Part shown: in pieces, positions 17,046 through 24,916 of the stretch | Layout: each line of letters starts with the position of its first letter | Numbering within the stretch: position 1 is the first letter of the stretch | From: Lachnospiraceae bacterium | GTDB lineage: Bacteria > Bacillota > Clostridia > Lachnospirales > Lachnospiraceae | Assembly (NCBI GenBank): GCA_014804425.1 | Contig: JAAUZV010000006.1 | Location: 1-40,218 of the forward strand | Length of the DNA: 40,218 nucleotides | Direction of reading: 5' to 3' | Program-made: the position numbers and the translations under genes | Notes under the pieces: generated by a model | Told to the model about the DNA's origin: nothing | The model's input: the letters and a program-made list of their open reading frames with translations, nothing else | Databases searched by the model: none

Positions 17046-17351
17046 TTATACTTTGCTTATATTAGACTTCTTAACAATCTGCAATTCATAACCTAAAGCA
17101 TTGAGTATACTACAAAAGGTTTTTAAAGAAGGACTACTCTCTTTTTTCTCAATGCGTGAAATGACTTGCTGCTTACTTCCAGTAATTTCCGCCAATTGGC
17201 TCTGAGTAATTTTTTCAGCTTTCCGCAAACTGATCATTTCGCCAATTAATTTATATTCTTCTCTACTTTCATTCCATACCTTGGCAAATGAAGGAGATTC
17301 CTGACAATGTTTTTCTATTTCTTTATCAATATCGACTTGTAAAAATGGCAT
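17046..17351 (-). CDS. higA: HigA-like antitoxin, XRE-family HTH
   Basis: 101 residues. The HTH is at about 55-95 (ITQSQLAEITGSKQQVISRI, then SPSLKTFCSILNALGYEL). The start is ATG 17351, 8 nt after AAGGAGG; a GTG at 17360 lies inside that site and is rejected. It sits 18 nt after the toxin gene, in the toxin-first order typical of HigBA. As in that family it should neutralise the toxin and repress the operon. The N-terminal ~45 residues, with many charged residues, probably contact the toxin. HigA naming rests on order and HTH type. Confidence 0.85.
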   Translation of the reverse strand: MPFLQVDIDKEIEKHCQESPSFAKVWNESREEYKLIGEMISLRKAEKITQSQLAEITGSKQQVISRIEKKESSPSLKTFCSILNALGYELQIVKKSNISKV

Positions 17352-17369
17352 ATTCAACACCTCCTTATA

Positions 17370-17708
17370 TTATATGAAAGTCTTGCCTAAAAGTTTTCCA
17401 ATTTCCTTAGCTCTCTTAATAACTATCTTCTTATCTTTCTTTTCTGTTTGATTCTTTTGTTTCCGACAAGCATGAAGTAAATACATACTCTTTCCATCAG
17501 CTACAACATAAAATATTCGATTATCTTTATAAAAATATACTTCATAAACCTTCTTTTCCCAACGTTTGAATCTTATTTTATCCATTTCTTCATTTTGCAA
17601 ACATTGTAATACTGAAAATCCATCTGTCTTTTCATCATCGGGCAATGATTTAACATATTCCAAAATCAAATCCTTTCCAGAACTGGATTGATAGTGATGT
17701 AATACCAT
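17370..17708 (-). CDS. higB: HigB/RelE-superfamily toxin (phage Gp49-like, DUF891)
   Basis: 112 residues. The core YVKSLPDDEKTDGFSVLQCL (about 19-38) and the strand KVYEVYFYKDNRIFYVVADG followed by MYLLHACRKQKNQT match the DUF891/HigB group of ribosome-dependent mRNA interferases, with basic residues in the usual catalytic surface. The lysine-rich end (EKKDKKIVIKRAKEIGKLLG) is typical. AAGAAGG lies 5 nt before the ATG. It comes before the antitoxin gene under the palindromic promoter at 17738-17766. All expected parts appear intact. Confidence 0.85.
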   Translation of the reverse strand: MVLHHYQSSSGKDLILEYVKSLPDDEKTDGFSVLQCLQNEEMDKIRFKRWEKKVYEVYFYKDNRIFYVVADGKSMYLLHACRKQKNQTEKKDKKIVIKRAKEIGKLLGKTFI

Positions 17709-17737
17709 ATTGACCTTCTTTCTCTTCTGTTATACCC

Positions 17738-17766
17738 ATTTTACAACTTATAAGTTGTATTGTCAA
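17738..17766 (-). promoter_or_regulatory. higBA promoter with palindromic operator in the spacer
   Basis: On the minus strand TTGACA (17761-17766), a 17-bp spacer and TAAAAT (17738-17743) form a near-consensus promoter. The perfect 18-bp palindrome TACAACTTATAAGTTGTA (17742-17759) fills the spacer and touches the -10. HigA bound there would block polymerase directly, so autoregulation is the likely reading. Confidence 0.9.
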
Positions 17767-17802
17767 GAATATTCTCTGGATAAAGCTTAGATTTTAAGAT
17801 CC

Positions 17803-18059
17803 TTAACAATAATAACTAATTTCTCTAAACTGTGCATACCACTTATCAACAATTATACTACTATTGGCTTCAACATATCTTATCACATTATTCAATGTCT
17901 TTTGTAGGAATACGAGAATTATTATTACAAAGTAAAGCCTTTCCTGAACTGGTTATCCAAATTTTTGTTGCATTTGCAGTAGCTTTTCCTTCTGCAATGT
18001 ATACATGTACTGGTTCTAATGGGCATTATTACGGACAAACTCTTAAAACCTATTTCCAT
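17803..18059 (-). pseudogene. DUF4160 gene remnant, frameshifted
   Basis: Two adjacent minus-strand frames give family-typical segments: EPVHVYIAEGKATANATKIW...ITSSGKALLCNNNSRIPTK, then, after a shift near 17890, NNVIRYVEANSSIIVDKWYA followed by QFREISYYC and stop at 17803. The second half matches the expected C-terminus of DUF4160 proteins as I recall them. Upstream of EPVH the frame contains two stops, so the N-terminus is also decayed; ATG 18059 is a guess at the old start. The 85-codon span equals a full-length member. DUF4160 genes often pair with DUF2442, which is absent here. Confidence 0.75.
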
Positions 18060-18146
18060 TTTTCAAATTTCTATGACACCATTATATGAGTTCAAGGGAA
18101 TATTGACAAGCAGCTTTGTTATATCCGTAAAATCAACCCGGACATC

Positions 18147-18175
18147 AAAAAAGTCCTTGAAAACCAAGGACTTTT
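18147..18175 (-). terminator. tRNA-Thr terminator
   Basis: Minus strand: AAAAGTCCTTG pairs with CAAGGACTTTT (11 bp, 18149-18159 with 18165-18175) and a T-run follows. It lies 4 nt past the tRNA-Thr 3' end. Confidence 0.9.
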
Positions 18176-18179
18176 CAAA

Positions 18180-18252
18180 AGCTGCTGACGGGAATCGGAC
18201 CCGTGACCTCCACATTACCAATGTGACGCTCTACCGACTGAGCCACAGCAGC
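18180..18252 (-). tRNA. tRNA-Thr (GGT)
   Basis: Minus-strand cloverleaf of 73 nt: acceptor GCTGCTG/CAGCAGC plus discriminator T, D-arm GGCTCAGTCGGTAGAGC, anticodon loop TTGGTAA giving anticodon GGT, and T-arm GGGTCCGATTCCC. Its 3' end faces the accessory block at 1-18,180. Confidence 0.95.
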
Positions 18253-18282
18253 TTAGTACAACTTATGTTGCCACCGAGTGCT

Positions 18283-18312
18283 ATCTTACCATAGAACAGG
18301 CCGCGTTGTCAA
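18283..18312 (-). promoter_or_regulatory. Promoter of tRNA-Thr
   Basis: On the minus strand TTGACA (18307-18312), an 18-bp spacer and TAAGAT (18283-18288) lie about 30 bp before the tRNA 5' end. The gap to the DUF3899 stop at 18341 contains no clear terminator. Confidence 0.85.
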
Positions 18313-18340
18313 TTCCTATTTGCGCAAATGCAGTATATAT

Positions 18341-18754
18341 TTACTCCCCCGCAACGCCGTACCACACAAGTGTCAGCACAATACTGACCGCCAAAAAAAA
18401 CAATCCGACCAGCAGCGTTGCGCGCTGCGGCTTCACCTGACGCTTTTCTTCCTGATCTGTCTTGTACTCATAATAGCCGCCCGGGTCCTCCCGGATCAAA
18501 ACCGGGAGAATATGGTGCAAGCCTTTGCGGAACGCAAATCCGAATATATCAAAGAATCCGGTTGTGGAAACCCACAAAAGCATTCCCACCGCCACATAGA
18601 GGAGCGCTGTTATCGTAAAACCGTCGCAGACTCCCCGTATCACATCCGCCGTATTCTCACACGTAAAGACGCCCTGCCAAAACATAACAAGTCCTGAAAG
18701 AATGAGTCCCGCGACAGTCTGAATCACATAACTTTTATATTTTTTCTGCTTCAT
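18341..18754 (-). CDS. DUF3899 membrane protein
   Basis: 137 residues with three predicted membrane helices: about 9-29 (VIQTVAGLILSGLVMFWQG), 46-73 (ITALLYVAVGMLLWVSTTGF) and 112-133 (ATLLVGLFFLAVSIVLTLVW). A loop with conserved FGFAFRKG and a basic/acidic stretch (EYKTDQEEKRQVK) lies between the last two. This matches DUF3899, a Firmicutes family of unknown function. The start is 3 nt after the oppF stop, so it is the last gene of the opp operon and may be made with the transporter. A role in transport is possible but unproven. Confidence 0.8.
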   Translation of the reverse strand: MKQKKYKSYVIQTVAGLILSGLVMFWQGVFTCENTADVIRGVCDGFTITALLYVAVGMLLWVSTTGFFDIFGFAFRKGLHHILPVLIREDPGGYYEYKTDQEEKRQVKPQRATLLVGLFFLAVSIVLTLVWYGVAGE

Positions 18755-18757
18755 GCC

Positions 18758-20002
18758 CTATTCCTGCACCTGTTTCTGATACCGCTTAAACTCCTCCTCG
18801 TTGCAATGAACAAAATGCCCCGGCAATACTTCACGGAAAGAAGGTTTATCCGTAGTATAATCATGCTCTTTTAACGGCTCATAGGTGATTCGTTTTCTCT
18901 GCTTCTCATAATCGGGATCTGGCATCGGAATCGCAGAAAGCAGAGAACGCGTGTAGGGATGGAGCGGATGTGCAAACAGCTCTTCCGACGTCGCAAGCTC
19001 TACCATTTTTCCAAAGTACATTACGCCGATACGATCTGAGAAATATTTGACAACGGACAGGTCATGTGCGATAAACAGTACTGTTAAGCCCATCTGATGG
19101 CGCAGATCGTCCAACAGATTGATGACCTGTGCCTGAATGGATACGTCAAGCGCGCTGACAGGCTCATCGGCAATGATCATTTCGGGATTCATGATGACCG
19201 CTCTCGCAACACCGATACGCTGTCTCTGGCCTCCCGAAAACTCATGCGGATAACGCCCCGCATGCTCGCGTACCAGACCGACAAGCTCCAAAACCTGATA
19301 TACTTTTTCATTGATCTTTTTCTTATCCGTCTCGCCGCGGATGACCAATCCCTCCGCGATGATCTGTCCGACCGTCATACGCGGATCAAGAGACGCGATC
19401 GGATCTTGAAAGATCATCTGAATCTTGGTAATGAATTTCTGCTTTTTCGCAATCTTTTTCTCGTAAGCAAATTCTTTTTCCAGACGTGCCTTTTCCTCGC
19501 CGGACGCTTCCGCGATCAGCTTCTTGTATTTTTCCTCTACCTCCAAAAGCGCTTCACCCGCATAAATCTTATTGCAGTTTTTATGATCGTAACGCGCGGA
19601 TTTGAGGAGTTCTTTCTGCTCAGCGATATACTTGTCAAGCTGCTTTTTCTTTTCCTCGATCTGTGCGGCGCCTGTGGAGCCCTGCTTCTTTAATTCCTCA
19701 GACTCCTCCCGAAAACGCTTTTTGGCAGCCTTAATGTTGTCCCGATAGGACTGTGTGCCTGCGGCAATCCGTTTTCCCTTGAAATAAATATTTCCTGATG
19801 TAATATCGTATAGTCTGATGATGGAACGGCCGGTCGTTGTCTTACCGCAGCCGGACTCGCCCACGAGTCCGAATACCTCGCCGCGTTTTACCTCAAAGCT
19901 GACGTCGTCCACCGCTTTATTCGATCCGAAATACTGACAAAGGTGCTCAACTCGCAGCAATGTCTCATCCTGTCCGTTCTGATTCATGGCTTCATTCGAC
20001 AT
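18758..20002 (-). CDS. oppF: Oligopeptide ABC transporter ATP-binding protein OppF, with helical insertion
   Basis: 414 residues from ATG 20002, 8 nt after GGGAGG; the GTG at 20011 lies in that site. Walker A GESGCGKT is at 48-55, Q-loop [12 protein letters not shown] near 196-207, signature [13 protein letters not shown] near 256-268, Walker B MIIADEP near 275-281, and the OppF/DppF C-terminal motif near the end ([16 protein letters not shown]). About 110 extra, very charged residues (roughly 80-190) lie between Walker A and Q-loop and look like a coiled coil ([31 protein letters not shown]). Normal OppF is ~310-330 residues. It pairs with OppD to power peptide uptake. It overlaps oppD by 11 nt. 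Confidence 0.9.
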   Translation of the reverse strand: MSNEAMNQNGQDETLLRVEHLCQYFGSNKAVDDVSFEVKRGEVFGLVGESGCGKTTTGRSIIRLYDITSGNIYFKGKRIAAGTQSYRDNIKAAKKRFREESEELKKQGSTGAAQIEEKKKQLDKYIAEQKELLKSARYDHKNCNKIYAGEALLEVEEKYKKLIAEASGEEKARLEKEFAYEKKIAKKQKFITKIQMIFQDPIASLDPRMTVGQIIAEGLVIRGETDKKKINEKVYQVLELVGLVREHAGRYPHEFSGGQRQRIGVARAVIMNPEMIIADEPVSALDVSIQAQVINLLDDLRHQMGLTVLFIAHDLSVVKYFSDRIGVMYFGKMVELATSEELFAHPLHPYTRSLLSAIPMPDPDYEKQRKRITYEPLKEHDYTTDKPSFREVLPGHFVHCNEEEFKRYQKQVQE

Positions 20003-22160
20003 TGCCGGCACCTCCCTTCGCTTTCATCCTTGCAATTCTTTCCGTGATTATCTTCGGCATCTCCACCTCCGGTGCATTCGGATGGAGCAGCCATGTAGCC
20101 GCTTTATGGGTCTCGCTGATTTCGAACATCGGCGGCTGCATTTCAAAATCAATCTTCAATGCATATTTGTTTCTGTCTGCAAACGCATCTCCTACCGGCG
20201 GGTAGATCATATTGGGCGGAGTTCCGGGAATCGCCTCTAAGCGTTCATTCGTCTCCACATCCGGCATGGCTGCAAGCAGCGCCCATGTGTAAGGATGCGC
20301 CGGTGAATAGAAGACATCGCGGCTCGTTCCCATCTCCACGATCTTGCCTGCATACATAACGGCAATACGATCCGCCATATTTGCCACAACACCCAGATCA
20401 TGGGTAATGAAGATGATGGAAAGATTTCTGTCCGCCTTGATCTTATTGATCAACTCCAAAATCTGCGCCTGAATCGTAACATCAAGCGCCGTCGTCGGCT
20501 CGTCACAGATCAGAATGTCGGGGTCCGCGGCAAGAGCGATCGCAATCACGATACGCTGCCTCATACCGCCCGAAAACTCAAACGGATACTGATGGTAACG
20601 CTTTCTCGGCTCAGAGATACCAACCTCCTCCATCAGCTTTAAGGCACGGTATTTCGCCATCTGCTTCGTGACCTTATTTACCACGCCGGAAGCGTTCTCC
20701 TTAAAGAACACGATGAGCCGATCCGCATCCGCCTCAAAGTCTCTTTCCTTCTCGCTCTCAAGAACTTCCTGATAATGCTTCTCCAAACGCTCGATCAGCT
20801 TTACAATGTCCTCTTTCGCGAGCTCAAGATCAACCGCTTCCTCAGGCGGCAATTTCCATGAGGGTGCTTTTCCCTTGGCTACGATGCGGTCATATTTCTT
20901 TTTCTGCTTCGCATACAGCCTCGCTGCCTTCTTATTTTTGCCGATGCCCTCAAAATAAATGCGCATCGCCGCTTTCATACTCGAGCCGAATGTATATGCA
21001 ACGCTGTCTTTTATGATACTCAATCTGTCAATGGACTTTTCGACGCTCTTTACCATCTCGGCGGCTGCCGCCTGACATGCTGCCCTATCCAACTGTTCCG
21101 CTTCAAAGACTTTCTTCTTTTCCGTGATCAGCTCAAGCGCTTTCTGCTTATCCTCATCGCTGCGGTCCGCGCTGTATTTAAGCGCTTCTTTGGCATAATC
21201 CATAAATTCCCGCATAAAATGTTCATCCACATATTGGTGCAGGAATGCATTCAGCTTCGGGACATCCGTATCGGGCATCGGCTGTGTGCCGAACACCTGA
21301 TAATAACCCATGCAGAAGAAATCCGGTTCTTGCTTTTTTAATACTTCCGCCAAAAGCTCCTTCATGGACTTAAGCGCCTTTGTCGTACCCTGATAGTTCT
21401 TGCTCTTAATCTCTGAGCCGGACGCTTTCTTCAGATCTTCGGTCAGTGCGACAAGCTTGGCATAGCACTCCTTGTCCGCCACATACTCGTTATCCGTCTG
21501 CTTCACAAGGCGAATGATCTCATTGATCGAATATTTTTCATCCTCAAAGGCATTTTTCTCGATGTGGAACAATGCGTCCTCGATCGCATCCTGAGCCTCT
21601 GTCGCAGCCTCCTGCGCCCGCTTATAGTTCTGCTCCAGCTCAATATGCTTAAACTCGAATTTATCAAAGTCCTTGCACATTTTTTTCAGCTTTTCCGCCT
21701 TTGCGGAATCGCCCGTCGCGCAGGCCTTCACCATCGTATCGGAAAGCAGGGAAAGCATCGAATTAAACGCCGTGCGGCTTGCCCGCTGTCTTGCCTTACC
21801 CTTTAAGAGCATTGCCTCCGTCAGCTGCTTTCCGATCCGCATGATCGGATTTAAGCTGGATAACGGATCCTGGAAGATCATCGCGATCTTATCACCGCGG
21901 ATCCTGTAAAAATCATCCTCTTTGATCTTCAATAAATCCATCCCGTCATAGACGATGGAACCGCCTTCAATGATGGAATTTCCCGCCAGAATGCCTAAGA
22001 TCGCTTTGCTGGTAACGGACTTTCCCGAACCGGACTCGCCCACGATGGCAAGCGTCTCTCCCTTATAAAGATCAAAACTGATATTTCTTACCGCCTGTAC
22101 TCTGCCCGAAGGCGTACGGAACGAAATCACCAAATGATTGACAGATAATTTTTTCTCCAT
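19992..22160 (-). CDS. oppD: Oligopeptide ABC transporter ATP-binding protein OppD, with ~370-residue insertion
   Basis: 722 residues, about twice the normal ~330-350. Walker A GESGSGKS is at 41-48 and Q-loop MIFQDPLSSLNP near 94-105. The signature SGGMRQR comes only at about 530-536, then Walker B ILICDEP (~547-553), the H-loop region IFITHDLGVV and the C-terminal peptide-transporter domain. The extra segment, residues ~115-500, is almost entirely helical and charged (KLKKMCKDFDKFEFKHIELE; AKEALKYSADRSDEDKQKAL; LAKEDIVKLIERLEKHYQEV). It would protrude from the helical subdomain. All ATPase motifs are intact, so the enzyme should be active. It starts 2 nt after the oppC stop. Confidence 0.9.
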   Translation of the reverse strand: MEKKLSVNHLVISFRTPSGRVQAVRNISFDLYKGETLAIVGESGSGKSVTSKAILGILAGNSIIEGGSIVYDGMDLLKIKEDDFYRIRGDKIAMIFQDPLSSLNPIMRIGKQLTEAMLLKGKARQRASRTAFNSMLSLLSDTMVKACATGDSAKAEKLKKMCKDFDKFEFKHIELEQNYKRAQEAATEAQDAIEDALFHIEKNAFEDEKYSINEIIRLVKQTDNEYVADKECYAKLVALTEDLKKASGSEIKSKNYQGTTKALKSMKELLAEVLKKQEPDFFCMGYYQVFGTQPMPDTDVPKLNAFLHQYVDEHFMREFMDYAKEALKYSADRSDEDKQKALELITEKKKVFEAEQLDRAACQAAAAEMVKSVEKSIDRLSIIKDSVAYTFGSSMKAAMRIYFEGIGKNKKAARLYAKQKKKYDRIVAKGKAPSWKLPPEEAVDLELAKEDIVKLIERLEKHYQEVLESEKERDFEADADRLIVFFKENASGVVNKVTKQMAKYRALKLMEEVGISEPRKRYHQYPFEFSGGMRQRIVIAIALAADPDILICDEPTTALDVTIQAQILELINKIKADRNLSIIFITHDLGVVANMADRIAVMYAGKIVEMGTSRDVFYSPAHPYTWALLAAMPDVETNERLEAIPGTPPNMIYPPVGDAFADRNKYALKIDFEMQPPMFEISETHKAATWLLHPNAPEVEMPKIITERIARMKAKGGAGNVE

Positions 22161-22162
22161 GA

Positions 22163-23704
22163 TCAGTCCTCCGTTCCCCGTAAGGACGGGTTGAATGCAT
22201 CTCTTAATCCGTTGCCGAACAGGTTAAACGAGATCATCAGCAAGGAAAGGAACAGTGCCGGAAACAGAAGAATATGCGGGAAAGACGAAACCATGGCACG
22301 TCCCGCCGACAACATACTTCCGATGGAGCTTCTTGTCGAGGAGTCGAGATTCACGATTCCCAAATAAGTCATGTTCGCCTCCGAACCAATAACACCCGGT
22401 ATCATCAGCACCGCGCTTGTGATCAGCGTTCCTAACGCATTCGGGAAAATATGCCGGAACATCAGTCGGAAATCCCCGGCGCCCAGGGTCCTCGCCGAAA
22501 GAATGTATTCCTGATTCTTATAACGATAAAACTGCATACGCGTGCTGGACGCCATACCGATCCATCCCGTGAGCACAAACGCAAAGAGCAGGGACACAAC
22601 CGGACCCACTTTATTTGCCAGATGCAGCTTGAACAGCGTGACAACCACTACAAACGGCACCTCGACCAAGATATCACTGATACGCTCCATCGTAATGTCC
22701 ACAGCGCCGCCGTAATATCCCTCGATCGCACCGTAGAACGCGCCGATGGTCATGTTGATCGCCGAGATGCAAAGCGCAAATACCAAAGAGAACCTTGCAC
22801 CTGACGCCAGTCTCGTGAAAATATCCTGCCCATAGGCATTCGTTCCGAATACAAAGCTTGGTTCAAAACCGTAACGGAACTGGAAATAAGTATACGTAAA
22901 CACACGCACACGGTAGGAAGTCGCCGTTGACGTACCTGCGACAGTCGCATATTTATAGGAACCGTCATCACCCTCGATCCGGCGGCTGTGATAACCGCCG
23001 TCATTTCCGGTCGTCTTATAAAGCGGCTGATAATCGCCGTTTTTGTCAAGGATCGGCACACTCTTTGCCGTACACTGATACCAAAGGTTCGCATCCGACC
23101 GTTGGGACTCTACCTTAAATTTCTTTGTATCAACCGCCGGATAAATGACCTGAATATCATGCTCCAGCTGCCAATCCTGAATCGCCTCGTACTCATCCGG
23201 TGTCAGCGTCAGATAGATCATTCCGTTTTTCACATAAGAATCCAGACGCACATCATAATAAAGCGTATTGCTTGCCGATCCCTGTTTCTCATAACCTGCG
23301 CGATATACCTCCACGATCGGATTCATACCCGTTTCCACGCCGATCGCATTACGCGCAAGATAATCCGCCTCACTTAATGTCGCATTACTGCAGCCGTCCC
23401 AGCCTGCCCATGCCATCAGATCCCATTTCGGCAGAAGTTTGGAATACTGCAAGTAGGTCGTATCCGTCATCGCGCGTGTATAGTCGTTTGCACCGAACAC
23501 CGGGACAAGCAGGGCATATAACACTAAGAAAAAGATGATGACCGCCGCAATGACCGAGCTTTTATTGCGCGTAAACCGTATCATGGCATCCTTGAAATAG
23601 CCTACAGGCTTTGTATCAAACTTCTTGTCATGAATATCACCCTCACGTTGATAGAATTCGAATTTTTCTTTTGGTATGTTCGCATAATCTATTTCTTTTT
23701 TCAT
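22163..23704 (-). CDS. oppC: Oligopeptide ABC transporter permease OppC, enlarged
   Basis: 513 residues, against ~300 usual. The first membrane helix is at about 50-72 (SSVIAAVIIFFLVLYALLVP). About 220 residues of soluble, tyrosine-rich sequence follow before the second helix (~305, FSLVFALCISAINMTIGAFY), and this is expected outside the membrane. The permease core is normal, with the EAA loop ARTLGAGDFRLMFRHIFPN binding OppD/F. I chose ATG 23704; a TTG at 23710 is possible and the ribosome binding site is weak (GGG 8 nt, AAAGG 14 nt). It is the second channel subunit with OppB. The large outer domain may touch the enlarged OppA. Confidence 0.88.
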   Translation of the reverse strand: MKKEIDYANIPKEKFEFYQREGDIHDKKFDTKPVGYFKDAMIRFTRNKSSVIAAVIIFFLVLYALLVPVFGANDYTRAMTDTTYLQYSKLLPKWDLMAWAGWDGCSNATLSEADYLARNAIGVETGMNPIVEVYRAGYEKQGSASNTLYYDVRLDSYVKNGMIYLTLTPDEYEAIQDWQLEHDIQVIYPAVDTKKFKVESQRSDANLWYQCTAKSVPILDKNGDYQPLYKTTGNDGGYHSRRIEGDDGSYKYATVAGTSTATSYRVRVFTYTYFQFRYGFEPSFVFGTNAYGQDIFTRLASGARFSLVFALCISAINMTIGAFYGAIEGYYGGAVDITMERISDILVEVPFVVVVTLFKLHLANKVGPVVSLLFAFVLTGWIGMASSTRMQFYRYKNQEYILSARTLGAGDFRLMFRHIFPNALGTLITSAVLMIPGVIGSEANMTYLGIVNLDSSTRSSIGSMLSAGRAMVSSFPHILLFPALFLSLLMISFNLFGNGLRDAFNPSLRGTED

Positions 23705-23745
23705 ATTCAATGCCCATGCCTTTCCGACTTGTTCGCTTTTTTCTT

Positions 23746-24714
23746 TTATCGCTGTCCCATCTTGATACGCGGGTCGATCAGACCATAGCTGATATCAACC
23801 ACAATTCCCGCTACCAAACCGATCAATGTGTAAAATGCGGTCAACAGCATAAAGAAGTTATAGTCGAGCGCCGTGATCGAATTCAAGAACAATTGTCCGA
23901 CTCCCGGAACACCGAAAATCTGCTCAATGATCAGCGATCCGCCCAAAATACCGACAAACTCACCGAGTATCATCGGGAATACCGGAACCATGGAATTTCG
24001 CAGTGCATGGCGCAGCGTCGCCTGGGAACGTTTTAAGCCCTTTGTACGGGCAAGCAGCATAAAGTCGCTTGTCAGCACCTCGGAGAGCTCCGCCCTAGAA
24101 TATCGCGCCAGTCCCGCGACGGTACCAAAGCCTAAGCTTATGACCGCCGGTACGACAGAGACGAACATCGGCCACGAAAGCCAGTCCGTTCCCGACTTCA
24201 TCTGTAACGGAAACCACTGCAGTCTGAAGCAGAAGATGTACTGTACCAAGAATGCATACACATAGGAAGGTACGGAGATGAATACCATGACCAATGTAGA
24301 AATCAGGTAATCCTGCCATTTATTCTTTTTCAGAGCGGCATAAATACCGAGCGCCAGACCGAGCGGCACGCTGAAAAGCATGGAATAAACATTGACCAGC
24401 AAAGTCGCGGGAAGCTTAGAAATAAACACTGCCCATACTTCCTGATTGCGGTAAAGCGTCTCGCTGATGCCCCAGTCGCCGCCTAAAATACTTCTTTTCA
24501 GGAATATCCCAAACTGCACAAGAATCGGCTTATTATAGCCGAGCGCCTCGCGTCTTGCAAGAATCAGATTCTTGTCCTTGCCGAACGCATCCGCATCCGT
24601 GACCGGCAGAAGCTTGACAAGCACGAAGCACATGACAAGAATTGCAAAAAGAACAAAGAACATTAGTGCGATACGCTTTAGTATGTACCAAAAAATACTG
24701 TTTTTCTTAAACAT
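23746..24714 (-). CDS. oppB: Oligopeptide ABC transporter permease OppB
   Basis: 322 residues, normal length. The N-terminal helix ILKRIALMFFVLFAILVMCF leads into a soluble loop, then five more helices. The EAA motif is ARTKGLKRSQATLRHALRN near 225-243, with the FGVPGVGQLFLNSITALDYN region near the end. It forms the channel with OppC. It lies 202 bp after oppA and 41 bp before oppC. GGAG lies before the ATG (tGGAGGAAAGCG). No oddities within the protein. Confidence 0.93.
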   Translation of the reverse strand: MFKKNSIFWYILKRIALMFFVLFAILVMCFVLVKLLPVTDADAFGKDKNLILARREALGYNKPILVQFGIFLKRSILGGDWGISETLYRNQEVWAVFISKLPATLLVNVYSMLFSVPLGLALGIYAALKKNKWQDYLISTLVMVFISVPSYVYAFLVQYIFCFRLQWFPLQMKSGTDWLSWPMFVSVVPAVISLGFGTVAGLARYSRAELSEVLTSDFMLLARTKGLKRSQATLRHALRNSMVPVFPMILGEFVGILGGSLIIEQIFGVPGVGQLFLNSITALDYNFFMLLTAFYTLIGLVAGIVVDISYGLIDPRIKMGQR

Positions 24715-24751
24715 CGCTTTCCTCCACTCCTCTGTTTGTATTCAGACAGCG

Positions 24752-24915
24752 TTGCTGAAAGATTCCGCTTTTTCAGCAATCTTGTCCGAACGCAACCTGC
24801 TTCCTATACATAACCAAAGGTAGGAAGGGCAGCATGCCGCCCTTCCGTACACTATAACCTTTGGATATCGGATTCTTCGAAAGAATGTTAAAATGCTTGC
24901 ATTTTTGCATTCTTT
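24752..24915 (-). other. Three stem-loops in the oppA-oppB gap
   Basis: Right after the oppA stop, AAAGAATG (24880-24887) pairs with CATTCTTT (24908-24915), with an inner AAAATGC/GCATTTT stem. Next, CCAAAGGT (24814-24821) pairs with ACCTTTGG (24857-24864) and encloses GGAAGGGC/GCCCTTCC (24823-24830/24839-24846). Third, TTGCTGAAA (24752-24760) pairs with TTTCAGCAA (24771-24779). None ends in a long U-run in the operon direction. They probably stabilise oppA mRNA or let only part of transcription pass, giving excess binding protein over transporter, as in other binding-protein operons. Confidence 0.75.
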
Positions 24916-24916
24916 T

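Noticed and set aside
17832..18089. 85-codon plus-strand reading frame
   Set aside because: It is antisense to the recognisable DUF4160 remnant, has no ribosome binding site and no family similarity.
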